Shown: positions 8,691 through 16,717 of the stretch, piece by piece
Numbering within the stretch: the stretch's first letter is position 1
How the letters are laid out: each line of letters begins with the position of its first letter
NCBI GenBank assembly: GCA_024697425.1
Contig: JAILFT010000213.1
Location: 1-43,557, forward strand
Origin: Butyrivibrio sp.
GTDB lineage: Bacteria > Bacillota > Clostridia > Lachnospirales > Lachnospiraceae
Reading direction: 5' to 3'
DNA length: 43,557 bases
The notes under the pieces: generated by a model
The model's input: only the letters and a program-made list of their open reading frames with translations
The model's database searches: none
What the model was told of the DNA's origin: nothing
Translations under genes and position numbers: made by a program

Positions 8691-9743
8691 ATGAAGAGTT
8701 TTTTGAAAAAGATTTCTGTCCTGCTCCTTGCAGCCGCACTACTTAGCGGCTGTGGGAGCAGGAATTCTGCACAGACTGCGGAAGATTTCATAGAAGAGAA
8801 TGAAGAACAAGCCGACGATATCATTACCGTCGGCTTCTCTCAGTTGGGGGCGGAATCCGACTGGCGAAGCGCCAACACCGATTCCATGATGTCTGCCTTT
8901 ACGGAGGATTCGGGGTACAACCTGATCTACAAGAACGGCCAGCAGAAGCAGGCCAATCAGATCACTGCGATCCGTACCTTCATCCAGCAGGAGGTGGACT
9001 ATATCGTGCTGGCTCCCGCAACAGAGAGCGGCTGGGACACGGTGCTCTCCGAAGCCAGGGAGGCGGGAATCCCCGTAATATTGGTGGACAGACGTGTAAA
9101 TGCCTCCGACAAGAATCTCTTTTCCTGCTGGGTGGGTTCTGACTTTGAGCTTGAAGGCAGGAAGGTCGCCGCATGGATCAAAGCCTTTACCGAGGCCAAA
9201 GACATAGCTCCCGAAGAACTGCACATCGTAAACATTCAGGGTAACCTTGGTTCCTCGGCCCAGATCGGCCGCACCAGAGGCCTTGCCAATGCCGCAAGAG
9301 AAAACGGTTGGGACCTTATGGCTGAGGTAAGCGGAGACTTTACCGAGACCAAAGGCCGTGAGACCATGGCAGCCCTTCTTAAGCGCTTTGACAACGTCAA
9401 TGTTGTCTATTGCGAGAACGACAACATGGCCATCGGCGCCATCGATGCCCTTGAGAGCGCCGGCAAGACCGTGGGCTCGAACATAGCAAAAGGCGAGGTC
9501 ATGGTAGTATCATTTGACGGAGTAAATGAAAAAGCGTTGGAATATGCCAGAGAAGGGAAAATATCCTGCATTGCGGAGTGCAATCCTTTGCACGGGCCCA
9601 GGGTAAGGGCTCTGATAGAGGCTCTTCGAAGCGGCGAATCGCCGCAGAAATTCAACTACGTTGACGAAAAGCTGTTCAGCTCGCTGAATGATGTTTCCGG
9701 CGTGATGATAGACGGAATGGAGTACAATGTGGAAAATCCCTGA
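8691..9743 (+). CDS. Second YtfQ-like sugar-binding lipoprotein
   Basis: The 350-residue product has a lipoprotein signal with lipobox LSGC (C21), then an acidic linker of about 20 residues, then a Peripla_BP_4 fold. The motifs VGFSQLGAESDWR, NGQQKQANQI, VDYIVLAPATESGWDTVL, VILVDRRV and YCENDNMAIGAIDAL resemble YtfQ even more than the first receptor of this operon does. It starts 12 bases after the permease stop with a weak ribosome binding site (AAGGAT), so it is probably made at lower level. It could be a second receptor with another sugar preference, or a sensory receptor for the upstream YesM kinase. The operon ends here at a strong terminator. Confidence 0.9.
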   Translation: MKSFLKKISVLLLAAALLSGCGSRNSAQTAEDFIEENEEQADDIITVGFSQLGAESDWRSANTDSMMSAFTEDSGYNLIYKNGQQKQANQITAIRTFIQQEVDYIVLAPATESGWDTVLSEAREAGIPVILVDRRVNASDKNLFSCWVGSDFELEGRKVAAWIKAFTEAKDIAPEELHIVNIQGNLGSSAQIGRTRGLANAARENGWDLMAEVSGDFTETKGRETMAALLKRFDNVNVVYCENDNMAIGAIDALESAGKTVGSNIAKGEVMVVSFDGVNEKALEYAREGKISCIAECNPLHGPRVRALIEALRSGESPQKFNYVDEKLFSSLNDVSGVMIDGMEYNVENP

Positions 9744-9766
9744 TGAATACGTGTGTATTGCCCATT

Positions 9767-9806
9767 AAAACGACTTGGAGAACAGTTCTCCAAGTCGTTT
9801 TTTATT
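9767..9806 (+). terminator. Intrinsic terminator of the ABC operon
   Basis: CGACTTGGAGAAC (9771-9783) and GTTCTCCAAGTCG (9785-9797) are perfect reverse complements around one base, flanked by AAAA and TTTTTT. It ends the ABC cassette. The following 100 bases up to the HD-GYP gene are AT-rich and presumably hold its promoter. Confidence 0.92.
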
Positions 9807-9908
9807 GTGATACCGGGGTAAACTGTAAATGATCAAACACATTTATGTTTTTTAGTGAAATATTATTCTATTTGGAGTAATATTAGAATATGTGAGAAGG
9901 AGATATAA

Positions 9909-12068
9909 ATGCGTGAGACGTTGAAAAAGTACGGGGGAGAAAAAAATTATACCAAGGCAATAGTATTCATCGGGCTTATTGCCGCAGGTACGCTGATCAA
10001 TTATCTTGGCGCTACATTTGTCAGTGTAACGGGTATACCCGTGTATCTTGATGTGATCGGAACCATGGTGGCTTCGATGCTGGGAGGTTATCTTCCGGGT
10101 ATTACCGTGGGACTTTTAGGACCTGCGATGAACACTCTTACATCTTCCGATCCCACTGCCATGTCCTATTCAATGCTGAATGTTCTGATAGCCATCATCA
10201 CAGTGTTCTTAAGCGACAAGGGACAGCTGGAGAAGGCTCACGGAGTTATGACAGCCATAATCCTTGATGCTGCTGTGGGCGGTATCATCGGCGGCATAAT
10301 AACCTGGTTCATCTACGGTGCGGAAGGTGAAGATGCTTCATCTGCACTGGTCCACGGGCTTCGGGCAAACATGGGGATGTCGGCCTTTGCAGCTGAACTT
10401 ACCGGTGGCTTTTTCGTGGATGTGGCGGATAAGGCGATAAGTCTTTTCCTGGCCCTTACAATCGTCTATTTACTTCCCGTTAAATTCAGATCCATCTTTA
10501 AGATCCATGCCTGGAGGCAGGCACCTCTTTCCAGCGAGGTTTTAAAGAGCATAAGGAAAAAGAGAAGCAGGCAGTTGTCGCTTCGAATAAAGCTGGTGAC
10601 ACTTCTTACCTGCGCAGCCCTTATTATAGGTGTTTCGGCAATCTATATCTGTTATCTGATGTACTTTAATTCCACCGAGGATCACCATAAGATCTATGCC
10701 ATGGGAACCGCTGAAATGGTGGCCGGAATGTTGGACGGCAACAGGATTGACGAGTATTTGAATGAGGGAGAGAGCAATCCGGATTATGTAACCGTTAAAT
10801 CCAATCTGACAAAGATAAGAAATTCCGCGGCATTCACGGAGTATGTCTATGTATACAAGATACTTCCCGACGGATGCCACGTGGTATTTGATGTGGCAGG
10901 TGAAGACGGTGTCGTAAGCAGCCCCGGAGATGTGATAGAATTCGATGATTCTTTTTCCGAATATATAACAGTACTTCTGGCGGGAGGAAGAATTGACCCC
11001 ATCATCACCGATGACACCTACGGATGGCTTCTTACAGTGTACGAGCCCATAGTAAACAGCGCAGGAGATGTAACGGCCTACGCAGGCGTTGATATCTCCA
11101 TGGATTCTCTTCGTGCTGAGTCCAGAAGATATATTGTCAGGGTTATTTCCGCCTTTGTGGGAATCTTTGCACTTACTTTGGCCATCGGCCTTTACCTGGC
11201 GGAATATCATGTTATCCTACCTCTTAATACAATGGCCTATACCGCCTCGAAGTTCTCCGATCACAAGGAGGAAGCTCTTCAGGAGACCGCTGACGTGTTC
11301 AAGCATCTTCTTATCTATACCGGAGATGAGACGGAGAATCTATACAACGCCTTTACGGATATGACGGAAGAGAACCTGGAATATCTTAAGGATATCCAGA
11401 AGAAGAACCTGATGATCAACCAGATGCAGGACGCACTTATCCTTGTGCTTGCGGACATGGTTGAGAGCAGGGACCACAATACGGGAGACCACGTCAAGAA
11501 GACCGCTGAGTACGTCAAGATCATCATGGATGAAATGGTGAAAGAGGGACTTTATAAGGATGAGCTTACGGACAAGTTCAGGCACGATGTTTACAGATCT
11601 GCTCCTCTTCATGATATCGGCAAGATAAGCGTTTCGGACGTTATCCTCAATAAGAACGGCAAGCTCACTGACGAGGAGTTTGCTTCAATGAAGGGCCACA
11701 CCACGGTTGGTGCACAGATCCTTGACAGGGTTATGGAGACGGTACCCGGTTACGATGAAGGATATCTCAATGAAGCAAGAACAATGGCTCTTTACCACCA
11801 CGAGAAGTGGAACGGCACAGGATATCCCACAGGCTTAAGCGGAACCGATATTCCTCTTTCCGCCAGGATAATGGCTGTTGCGGATGTATTTGACGCCCTG
11901 GTTTCAGACCGAAGCTACAAGAAGGGCTTCTCCTTTGAAAAATCCATCGGCATCATCCAGGAGAGCCTCGGAACCCACTTCGATCCTCTGGTAGCCCAGG
12001 CATTCCTGAATGTTCAGGACAAGGCAAAGGAGATTATGAATGTGCATTACGGAGATCACTTGACATAA
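9909..12068 (+). CDS. Membrane HD-GYP domain protein with ECF S-component-like N-terminus
   Basis: The 719-residue protein has three parts. Residues 15-200 form about five or six membrane helices with a glycine-rich pattern (TGIPVYLDVIGTMVASMLGG) like that of ECF-transporter substrate-binding S components. Residues 225-425 hold two membrane helices around an extracellular region of about 140 residues that looks like a Cache-type sensor. Residues 510-710 are an HD-GYP domain with HDIGKI (about 567-572) and HHEKWNGTGYPTG (about 630-642), the metal and GYP motifs of c-di-GMP phosphodiesterases, and all key residues seem present. The ATG at 9909 follows GAAGGAG. It is monocistronic, between two terminators. 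The predicted job is c-di-GMP breakdown in response to an external signal or a small molecule bound in the membrane. Confidence 0.88.
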   Translation: MRETLKKYGGEKNYTKAIVFIGLIAAGTLINYLGATFVSVTGIPVYLDVIGTMVASMLGGYLPGITVGLLGPAMNTLTSSDPTAMSYSMLNVLIAIITVFLSDKGQLEKAHGVMTAIILDAAVGGIIGGIITWFIYGAEGEDASSALVHGLRANMGMSAFAAELTGGFFVDVADKAISLFLALTIVYLLPVKFRSIFKIHAWRQAPLSSEVLKSIRKKRSRQLSLRIKLVTLLTCAALIIGVSAIYICYLMYFNSTEDHHKIYAMGTAEMVAGMLDGNRIDEYLNEGESNPDYVTVKSNLTKIRNSAAFTEYVYVYKILPDGCHVVFDVAGEDGVVSSPGDVIEFDDSFSEYITVLLAGGRIDPIITDDTYGWLLTVYEPIVNSAGDVTAYAGVDISMDSLRAESRRYIVRVISAFVGIFALTLAIGLYLAEYHVILPLNTMAYTASKFSDHKEEALQETADVFKHLLIYTGDETENLYNAFTDMTEENLEYLKDIQKKNLMINQMQDALILVLADMVESRDHNTGDHVKKTAEYVKIIMDEMVKEGLYKDELTDKFRHDVYRSAPLHDIGKISVSDVILNKNGKLTDEEFASMKGHTTVGAQILDRVMETVPGYDEGYLNEARTMALYHHEKWNGTGYPTGLSGTDIPLSARIMAVADVFDALVSDRSYKKGFSFEKSIGIIQESLGTHFDPLVAQAFLNVQDKAKEIMNVHYGDHLT

Positions 12069-12091
12069 AGAAACAGAATTCTCATGAATTC

Positions 12092-12139
12092 AAAAAGGGA
12101 CATTAGTGCTGTAGTATACAGTTCTAATGTCCCTCTTTT
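12092..12139. terminator. Bidirectional terminator between convergent genes
   Basis: AGGGACATTAG (12096-12106) pairs with CTAATGTCCCT (12124-12134), with A-rich sequence on the left and a T run on the right. It can therefore stop both the HD-GYP gene and the MFS gene coming from the other strand. Confidence 0.88.
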
Positions 12140-12155
12140 ATTGCTGAAGAACAGA

Positions 12156-13547
12156 TCAGCGGTATGTGTCCGCTGTGATATTATCAAGATCTGCGTCTTT
12201 GGTCTCTTTAACCTTAAGCAGCAGGATGATAAGGGAAAGAGCCATGAAGGGCAGGCAGATGATCATGAAAAGAATGTCCATGGGCATGAAGTTCTGACAG
12301 ATGATAAACAGAGCCTGTCCCAGGAACATTCCGCCTCCTATGAGGACTGAAATGGTACCCATGACAGAGGAACGCATGCCTGAGGGTGACGACTCCGCGG
12401 GCATTGTCAGGATCAGTGTATCGGACATGGACCAAAGACCTCCGATGGAGCAGCCATAGGCTATGCCTGCAGCAATGGGGCCAAGACCCAGGCGGCAGGA
12501 GAGCACGAAGGCCAGAAGGCCGAAAATGGCAAGGCTCCCCAGGATGAGACAGACTTTTTTGCGGCCCAGCTTATCAGAGAAAAAGCCGCTTAAGATGGTG
12601 ATAAGTCCGTTAAAGAAGGGATATATCACCAGTGCGGTGGCCACCATCTCTGTGGACATGGCTCCTTCCAGGACCGTTGCATAATATGAAGTGTAAAAGG
12701 TAGTTGCAAAGAATATAAAGCCTGCGATCAGGATCCAGCGAAGCTGCCTGTTGGTAAAGATGAACTTTATGGCCTTGAAAACACCGCCGTCTTCTGATGT
12801 GCCGGCAGCTTTGTCCTCTTTTTTCTTCTGTTCGCGCTCCTTACTGCTAAGAGACAGATAGCCGATACGCTGCTCCAGGAAGACGGGAGTTTCACGCATA
12901 AAGAAATAGGAAAGGCCTCCTATTACAAGAGCCGAAATTACAGGGATCAGATATACCATTCGCCAGCTTGAAGGCACGGTTTCCTTAAGAAACATCCTTG
13001 AGAAGACACCGATCAGGGAAACACTCACCAGTGCAATGCCCTTTGCAACAAAGCTGTAGGTAGCTCTCTTTTCCTTGGGCGCGGTCTCCATGATATAAAG
13101 AACCTGCATGTCATTTGGAGTAAAGAACATCATAAAGAGCATTCCCAGAATATACCAGACAACATTCTGAGCAGTCATTACGATGCACATTCCAAGGCCC
13201 ATTCCGATGGTATTGAGCATGAGAAAGAGCTTGCGGCCGTATTTGTCAGAAAGTGCCTTGTAAAAAGGTGTTATAATAAGCAGAAAATTGGAAAAGACCT
13301 GGATGGGAGCCACTACGTTGAAGGCATTGGTGTACTCCTGTGAATTGACGTTTCTTGAAGTGATGTTAAAGAGATCGAACAGCACATAGGGCTGCATCGC
13401 CGAGTTCATGTTTGAAGTGATCTCATCTACTATATAAATGATGGTGAGCACTATCATAGCCAGTCCTATGTAATGGATAGGCTTCCTTCTTGCAGACTCC
13501 GCCTGCAGTTTTGCCAGCTGTCGCTGTTCCTTTTCATTGGTTGTCAT
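12156..13547 (-). CDS. MFS transporter
   Basis: The 463-residue protein has twelve hydrophobic segments in two halves separated by a charged loop (about residues 225-250, rich in K and E). Motif A of the major facilitator superfamily is seen as DKYGRKLFLML in the first half and DKLGRKKVCLIL in the second. No substrate-defining motif was recognised. It resembles the general sugar-transporter-like/MFS_1 group. The start has a GGAGGGG ribosome binding site seven bases upstream. The gene is divergent from infC and its promoter lies close to the infC promoter. The substrate is unknown. Confidence 0.88.
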   Translation of the reverse strand: MTTNEKEQRQLAKLQAESARRKPIHYIGLAMIVLTIIYIVDEITSNMNSAMQPYVLFDLFNITSRNVNSQEYTNAFNVVAPIQVFSNFLLIITPFYKALSDKYGRKLFLMLNTIGMGLGMCIVMTAQNVVWYILGMLFMMFFTPNDMQVLYIMETAPKEKRATYSFVAKGIALVSVSLIGVFSRMFLKETVPSSWRMVYLIPVISALVIGGLSYFFMRETPVFLEQRIGYLSLSSKEREQKKKEDKAAGTSEDGGVFKAIKFIFTNRQLRWILIAGFIFFATTFYTSYYATVLEGAMSTEMVATALVIYPFFNGLITILSGFFSDKLGRKKVCLILGSLAIFGLLAFVLSCRLGLGPIAAGIAYGCSIGGLWSMSDTLILTMPAESSPSGMRSSVMGTISVLIGGGMFLGQALFIICQNFMPMDILFMIICLPFMALSLIILLLKVKETKDADLDNITADTYR

Positions 13548-13583
13548 TGCTTTCCCCTCCCCCGAATATCTTTTGACCGTAAT

Positions 13584-13592
13584 ATTATATCA
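13584..13592 (-). promoter_or_regulatory. Extended -10 promoter of the MFS gene
   Basis: On the minus strand the sequence reads TGATATAAT, an extended -10 (TG, one base, TATAAT), about 37 bases before the MFS start codon. No good -35 was found, which suits an extended -10 promoter. It sits within 20 bases of the divergent infC promoter, so the two may interfere. Confidence 0.5.
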
Positions 13593-13602
13593 CAAAAAGA
13601 TG

Positions 13603-13631
13603 TTGACAGTTCTTTTCCCATGTGTTATCTT
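13603..13631 (+). promoter_or_regulatory. Promoter of infC-rpmI-rplT
   Basis: A perfect -35 TTGACA (13603-13608) and -10 TATCTT (13626-13631) are spaced by 17 bases. Transcription should start near 13638, giving an untranslated leader of about 250 bases before infC. Confidence 0.8.
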
Positions 13632-13637
13632 ATATCA

Positions 13638-13777
13638 GTATTTGAGAACAAAGCAGAGTATCCACTCTCACCCTGCGGCGACGCTGGCAGCGGTTAATAT
13701 CTCTTCAAATCTTCCCCGTAAGGGATGGATTGATTGTGAGAAGATTTAGTGGATACATGCGTGTATCCACTTTTTTT
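13638..13777 (+). promoter_or_regulatory. Ribosomal protein L20-type leader (attenuator)
   Basis: The stretch has the right place and layout for the Firmicutes L20 leader. GTATCCACTCTCA (13658-13670) can pair with the later TGTGAGAAG...AGTGGATAC segment (about 13735-13755) as an antiterminator. AGTGGATACA (13748-13757) can instead pair with TGTATCCACT (13762-13771), followed by T7, as a terminator. The two states share AGTGGATAC and exclude each other. In the known family, L20 binding favours termination, which regulates infC-rpmI-rplT. Assignment rests on context and these pairings, not on a covariance search. Confidence 0.78.
13748..13777 (+). terminator. Leader terminator upstream of infC
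   Basis: A ten-base-pair stem, AGTGGATACA with TGTATCCACT, closes a TGCG tetraloop and is followed by seven T. It lies more than 110 bases before infC, so it acts as an attenuator rather than a gene-end terminator. Confidence 0.88.
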
Positions 13778-13833
13778 CATGCACAGGCCCGTGCGATGAA
13801 TGATTCCGGCAGCGCCGGACACGGACCGCGCAG

Positions 13834-13865
13834 CGAGTAGGGTGCGATTGCATCTTCCCTACTCG
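13834..13865 (+). promoter_or_regulatory. Second leader hairpin before the infC ribosome binding site
   Basis: CGAGTAGGG (13834-13842) pairs perfectly with CCCTACTCG (13857-13865) over a 14-base loop, ending 12 bases before GGAGGG. No U tract follows. It sits between the attenuator and the initiation site and could affect translation start or mRNA stability. Confidence 0.55.
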
Positions 13866-13890
13866 ATCATTGTTTACGGAGGGTAAGGCA

Positions 13891-14400
13891 ATTAGCGATT
13901 TATTCATTAACGATCAGATCAGAGCTAAGGAAGTTCGTGTGATTGGTCCGGAAGGTGACCAGCTCGGGGTTATGTCCATTCAGGACGCAAGGAAGATAGC
14001 AGAGGATGAGGGTGTGGATCTTGTTATGATCGCTCCCACAGCGAAGCCCCCTGTGTGCAGAGTTGTTGATTACGGCAAGTTCAAGTATGAGCAGCTGCGC
14101 AAGGAGAAGGAAGCCCGTAAGAAGCAGAAGACTGTTGAGATCAAGGAAATCAGACTTTCTCCCAACATCGATACCAACGATCTTAATACCAAGGTTAATG
14201 CGGCCAAGAAGTTCCTTGAGAAAGGCAACCGCGTTAAGATCACACTTCGTTTCCGTGGTCGTGAGATGGCTCACATGGGCGCAAGCGTACATATCCTTAC
14301 GGATTTCGCCGATGCACTTTCAGATGTGGCCGTTGTTGAGAAGGCACCTAAGGTTGAGGGACGCAGTATGACAATGTTCCTTGCCGAGAAGAAAAACTGA
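13891..14400 (+). CDS. infC: Translation initiation factor IF-3 (ATT start)
   Basis: The 169-residue product is IF-3, which binds the 30S subunit, checks the start codon and keeps the subunits apart. The N-domain has the conserved FINDQIRAKEVRVIG and VDYGKFKYEQ; the C-domain has KEIRLSPNIDTNDL and RFRGREMAHMG. The start is taken as ATT at 13891. GGAGGG (13878-13883) lies seven bases upstream, and no ATG, GTG or TTG has correct spacing; an in-frame TTG at 13870 would overlap the ribosome binding site. A rare AUU start is the known basis of infC autoregulation in E. coli, because IF-3 discriminates against it. It is followed by rpmI and rplT in the usual order. Confidence 0.93.
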   Translation: MSDLFINDQIRAKEVRVIGPEGDQLGVMSIQDARKIAEDEGVDLVMIAPTAKPPVCRVVDYGKFKYEQLRKEKEARKKQKTVEIKEIRLSPNIDTNDLNTKVNAAKKFLEKGNRVKITLRFRGREMAHMGASVHILTDFADALSDVAVVEKAPKVEGRSMTMFLAEKKN

Positions 14401-14446
14401 TCATTAGCCGTCTGGCTGAAGATAAATTATGATATAGGTTATTACA

Positions 14447-14463
14447 GAGCAATCCGTATATCA
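14447..14463 (+). repeat. Short intergenic repeat, copy C
   Basis: GAGCAATCCGTATATCA is identical over 17 bases to 4936-4952. It lies in the 100-base gap between infC and rpmI, so it is transcribed in the infC operon. The upstream half of the longer element seen at 4869-4959 is not evident here. Confidence 0.55.
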
Positions 14464-14500
14464 TACAATGAAAACATTTATTTAACAGGAGGAACAAGCA

Positions 14501-14698
14501 ATGCTGAAGATGAAGACAAAGAGAGCAGCTGCCAAGAGATTCAAGGTTACAGGCACAGGCAAGCTCATGAGAAACAAAGCGTATAAGCGCCACATTCTTA
14601 CAAAGAAGTCCACAAAGAGAAAGAGAAATCTCAGACATGCCGGACTTGTTGACGCAACAAACGTTAAGACAATGAAGCAGATTCTGCCTTACGCTTAA
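14501..14698 (+). CDS. rpmI: 50S ribosomal protein L35
   Basis: The 65-residue, very basic protein matches L35 in full: [20 protein letters not shown] at the start, then the conserved [15 protein letters not shown], with the family's normal length. AGGAGG sits about eight bases before the ATG. It is the middle gene of infC-rpmI-rplT, 100 bases after infC. Confidence 0.97.
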   Translation: MLKMKTKRAAAKRFKVTGTGKLMRNKAYKRHILTKKSTKRKRNLRHAGLVDATNVKTMKQILPYA

Positions 14699-14754
14699 TT
14701 TCAATCAGGCAGAAACACAGTTCGGTAATTTGATTATTTTAGGAGGATTTTAAA

Positions 14755-15111
14755 ATGGCAAGAGTAAAAGGCGCATTAAATGCCAAGAAGAAGCACAATA
14801 GAGTACTTAAGCTCGCTAAGGGCTACAGAGGAGCAAGATCAAAGCAGTACAGAGTTGCTAAGCAGTCTGTTATGAGAGCACTTACTTCTGCATTCGCAGG
14901 ACGTAAGCAGAAGAAGAGGGATATGAGATCTCTCTGGATCACACGTATCAACGCTGCAGCTCGTATCAACGGCCTTTCATACAGCAACATGATGCACGGC
15001 CTTAAGCTTGCAGGTGTAGATATCAACCGCAAGATGCTTGCTGAGCTGGCTGTTAACGATCCCGACGGATTCAAGACACTTGCTGAGCTTGCAAAAGCTA
15101 AGATTGCATAA
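14755..15111 (+). CDS. rplT: 50S ribosomal protein L20
   Basis: The 118-residue protein is L20, an early 23S rRNA-binding assembly protein. It shows [20 protein letters not shown], the conserved [15 protein letters not shown], and the C-terminal [20 protein letters not shown] precedes the ATG. In Firmicutes L20 binds the operon leader and represses its own operon, which fits the attenuator at 13638-13777. Confidence 0.97.
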   Translation: MARVKGALNAKKKHNRVLKLAKGYRGARSKQYRVAKQSVMRALTSAFAGRKQKKRDMRSLWITRINAAARINGLSYSNMMHGLKLAGVDINRKMLAELAVNDPDGFKTLAELAKAKIA

Positions 15112-15160
15112 TAATCGCGTAAACTAAAGTTGTAAAAATAGTTTCCGAGTAGTAAAATAA

Positions 15161-15192
15161 AGGAGTCTAAGGTAATACTTAGACTCCTATTT
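15161..15192 (+). terminator. Terminator-like hairpin after rplT
   Basis: AGGAGTCTAAG (15161-15171) pairs perfectly with CTTAGACTCCT (15178-15188) over six bases. The tail ATTTGTG is only moderately T-rich. It most likely ends the infC operon. Confidence 0.75.
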
Positions 15193-15231
15193 GTGTGCTT
15201 AAAATGTTTAAGATAAAGCGAGGACAAAAAT

Positions 15232-16668
15232 ATGGCTCTTGAAAAATTGCAGCCCAGAGAGGTATTTCATTATTTTGAGGAGATCTGCAGGATCCCTCAT
15301 GGTTCAGGCAATCTTCAGAAGATAAGCGACTATCTTGTCTCTTTTGCCAAAGAGAGAAATCTTGAGGTTACTCAGGATGAGGAGCTCAATGTCATCATCA
15401 AAGCTCCCGGAACAGCAGGCTACGAGGACAAGGCCCCTGTGATCCTTCAGGGACACATGGATATGGTTGCGGTTTCCGACGGAACCACGGACATCGATAT
15501 GAAGACCGACGGCCTTGATGTTACAACAGACGGAGAATATGTATGGGCCAACGGCACCAGCCTTGGCGGAGATGACGGAATCGCTGTGGCTTACAGCCTG
15601 GCTCTTCTTGATTCAAAGGACATCCCTCATCCGCCCCTTGAGGTGGTCATCACCACCAACGAGGAGACCGGAATGTTCGGTGCTGCAGCCATCGACCTTT
15701 CATCCCTTAAGGGAAAGACCATGATCAACCTGGACAACGAGGAAGAGGGCGTGTTCATCACAAGCTGCGCAGGCGGTGCAAGGATCTACTCACACCTTCC
15801 TGTTAAGAGAGAGTCTTTCACAGGAGTTAAGGTGCTTGTTGAGATTGGCGGATTAAAGGGCGGCCACTCAGGAGAGATGATTAAGTGCGGCAGAGGCAAT
15901 GCCAACATTATTGCGGCCAGAGCGCTTCTTGAAGCTGCCGGGGTTGCTGATTTCAGGATCATTGATATTAAGGGCGGCGTTGCTGACAATGCCATTCCCG
16001 CTTCTGCAACAGCACAGGTAGTGGTTGCCAAGGATGACGTAGAGAAGTTTGCAGAAAGCGTTGCAAAGACCCTTGCAGCCGTAAAGGGCGAACTTGAGGT
16101 AAAAGATCCTGATGTGACAATAAAGGTTACTAAAGAGAGCGAGCAGGAGGCTCTTGCAATCTCCAAAGAGGACGGCAAAAAGGCCCTTGAGCTTATCACT
16201 GTTATGCCAGACGGAGTTCAGGCCATGAGCGCATCTGTAGAAGGTCTGGTTGAGACCTCCTTAAACCTCGGAGTTCTTACAACAAGTGAGGATGAGATTG
16301 TTCTTGAGCAGTCCGTAAGAAGCAGCGTTGAGTCTTCCAAGGATTATCTTCTTAAAAAACTGATTATCCTGGCAGAGAGCTTTGGGGCTACAACCAGTAT
16401 CAGCGGCAAGTATCCCGGATGGAAGTTCAATCCGAATTCTTCTCTTCGCGAGCACATGGTTGAAGTTTACAGAAAAATGTACGGAAAAGATCCCAAGGTT
16501 GAGGCTATCCACGCAGGCCTTGAGTGTGGAATCCTAAGCGAGAAGATAGACGGTCTTGACTGCATTTCAATTGGCCCTGATATGCTGGATATCCACTCAC
16601 CGAAAGAGAAACTTGCAGTTAAGTCAACAGCTAATGTTTGGGAGTATCTTAAAGAGGTTTTGAAATAA
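15232..16668 (+). CDS. pepD: Aminoacyl-histidine dipeptidase (PepD, M20 family)
   Basis: The 478-residue cytoplasmic protein belongs to the M20/M28 dipeptidases of the PepD type (cytosol nonspecific dipeptidase, beta-Ala-His dipeptidase). Metal-site motifs are seen in order: GHMDMV (H75, D77), GGDDG (D114-D115), NEETGMFGA (E144-E145) and, near the end, HAGLECGIL. Between them is the dimerisation (lid) domain of about 200 residues. It hydrolyses dipeptides with broad specificity. A terminator separates it from rplT. The TetR gene follows after 49 bases, so a shared transcript is possible but not shown. Confidence 0.93.
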   Translation: MALEKLQPREVFHYFEEICRIPHGSGNLQKISDYLVSFAKERNLEVTQDEELNVIIKAPGTAGYEDKAPVILQGHMDMVAVSDGTTDIDMKTDGLDVTTDGEYVWANGTSLGGDDGIAVAYSLALLDSKDIPHPPLEVVITTNEETGMFGAAAIDLSSLKGKTMINLDNEEEGVFITSCAGGARIYSHLPVKRESFTGVKVLVEIGGLKGGHSGEMIKCGRGNANIIAARALLEAAGVADFRIIDIKGGVADNAIPASATAQVVVAKDDVEKFAESVAKTLAAVKGELEVKDPDVTIKVTKESEQEALAISKEDGKKALELITVMPDGVQAMSASVEGLVETSLNLGVLTTSEDEIVLEQSVRSSVESSKDYLLKKLIILAESFGATTSISGKYPGWKFNPNSSLREHMVEVYRKMYGKDPKVEAIHAGLECGILSEKIDGLDCISIGPDMLDIHSPKEKLAVKSTANVWEYLKEVLK

Positions 16669-16717
16669 TACCATTGGGGAATGGCATGAGGTTAATGGGA
16701 AACCAGGAGGGTTAAGA

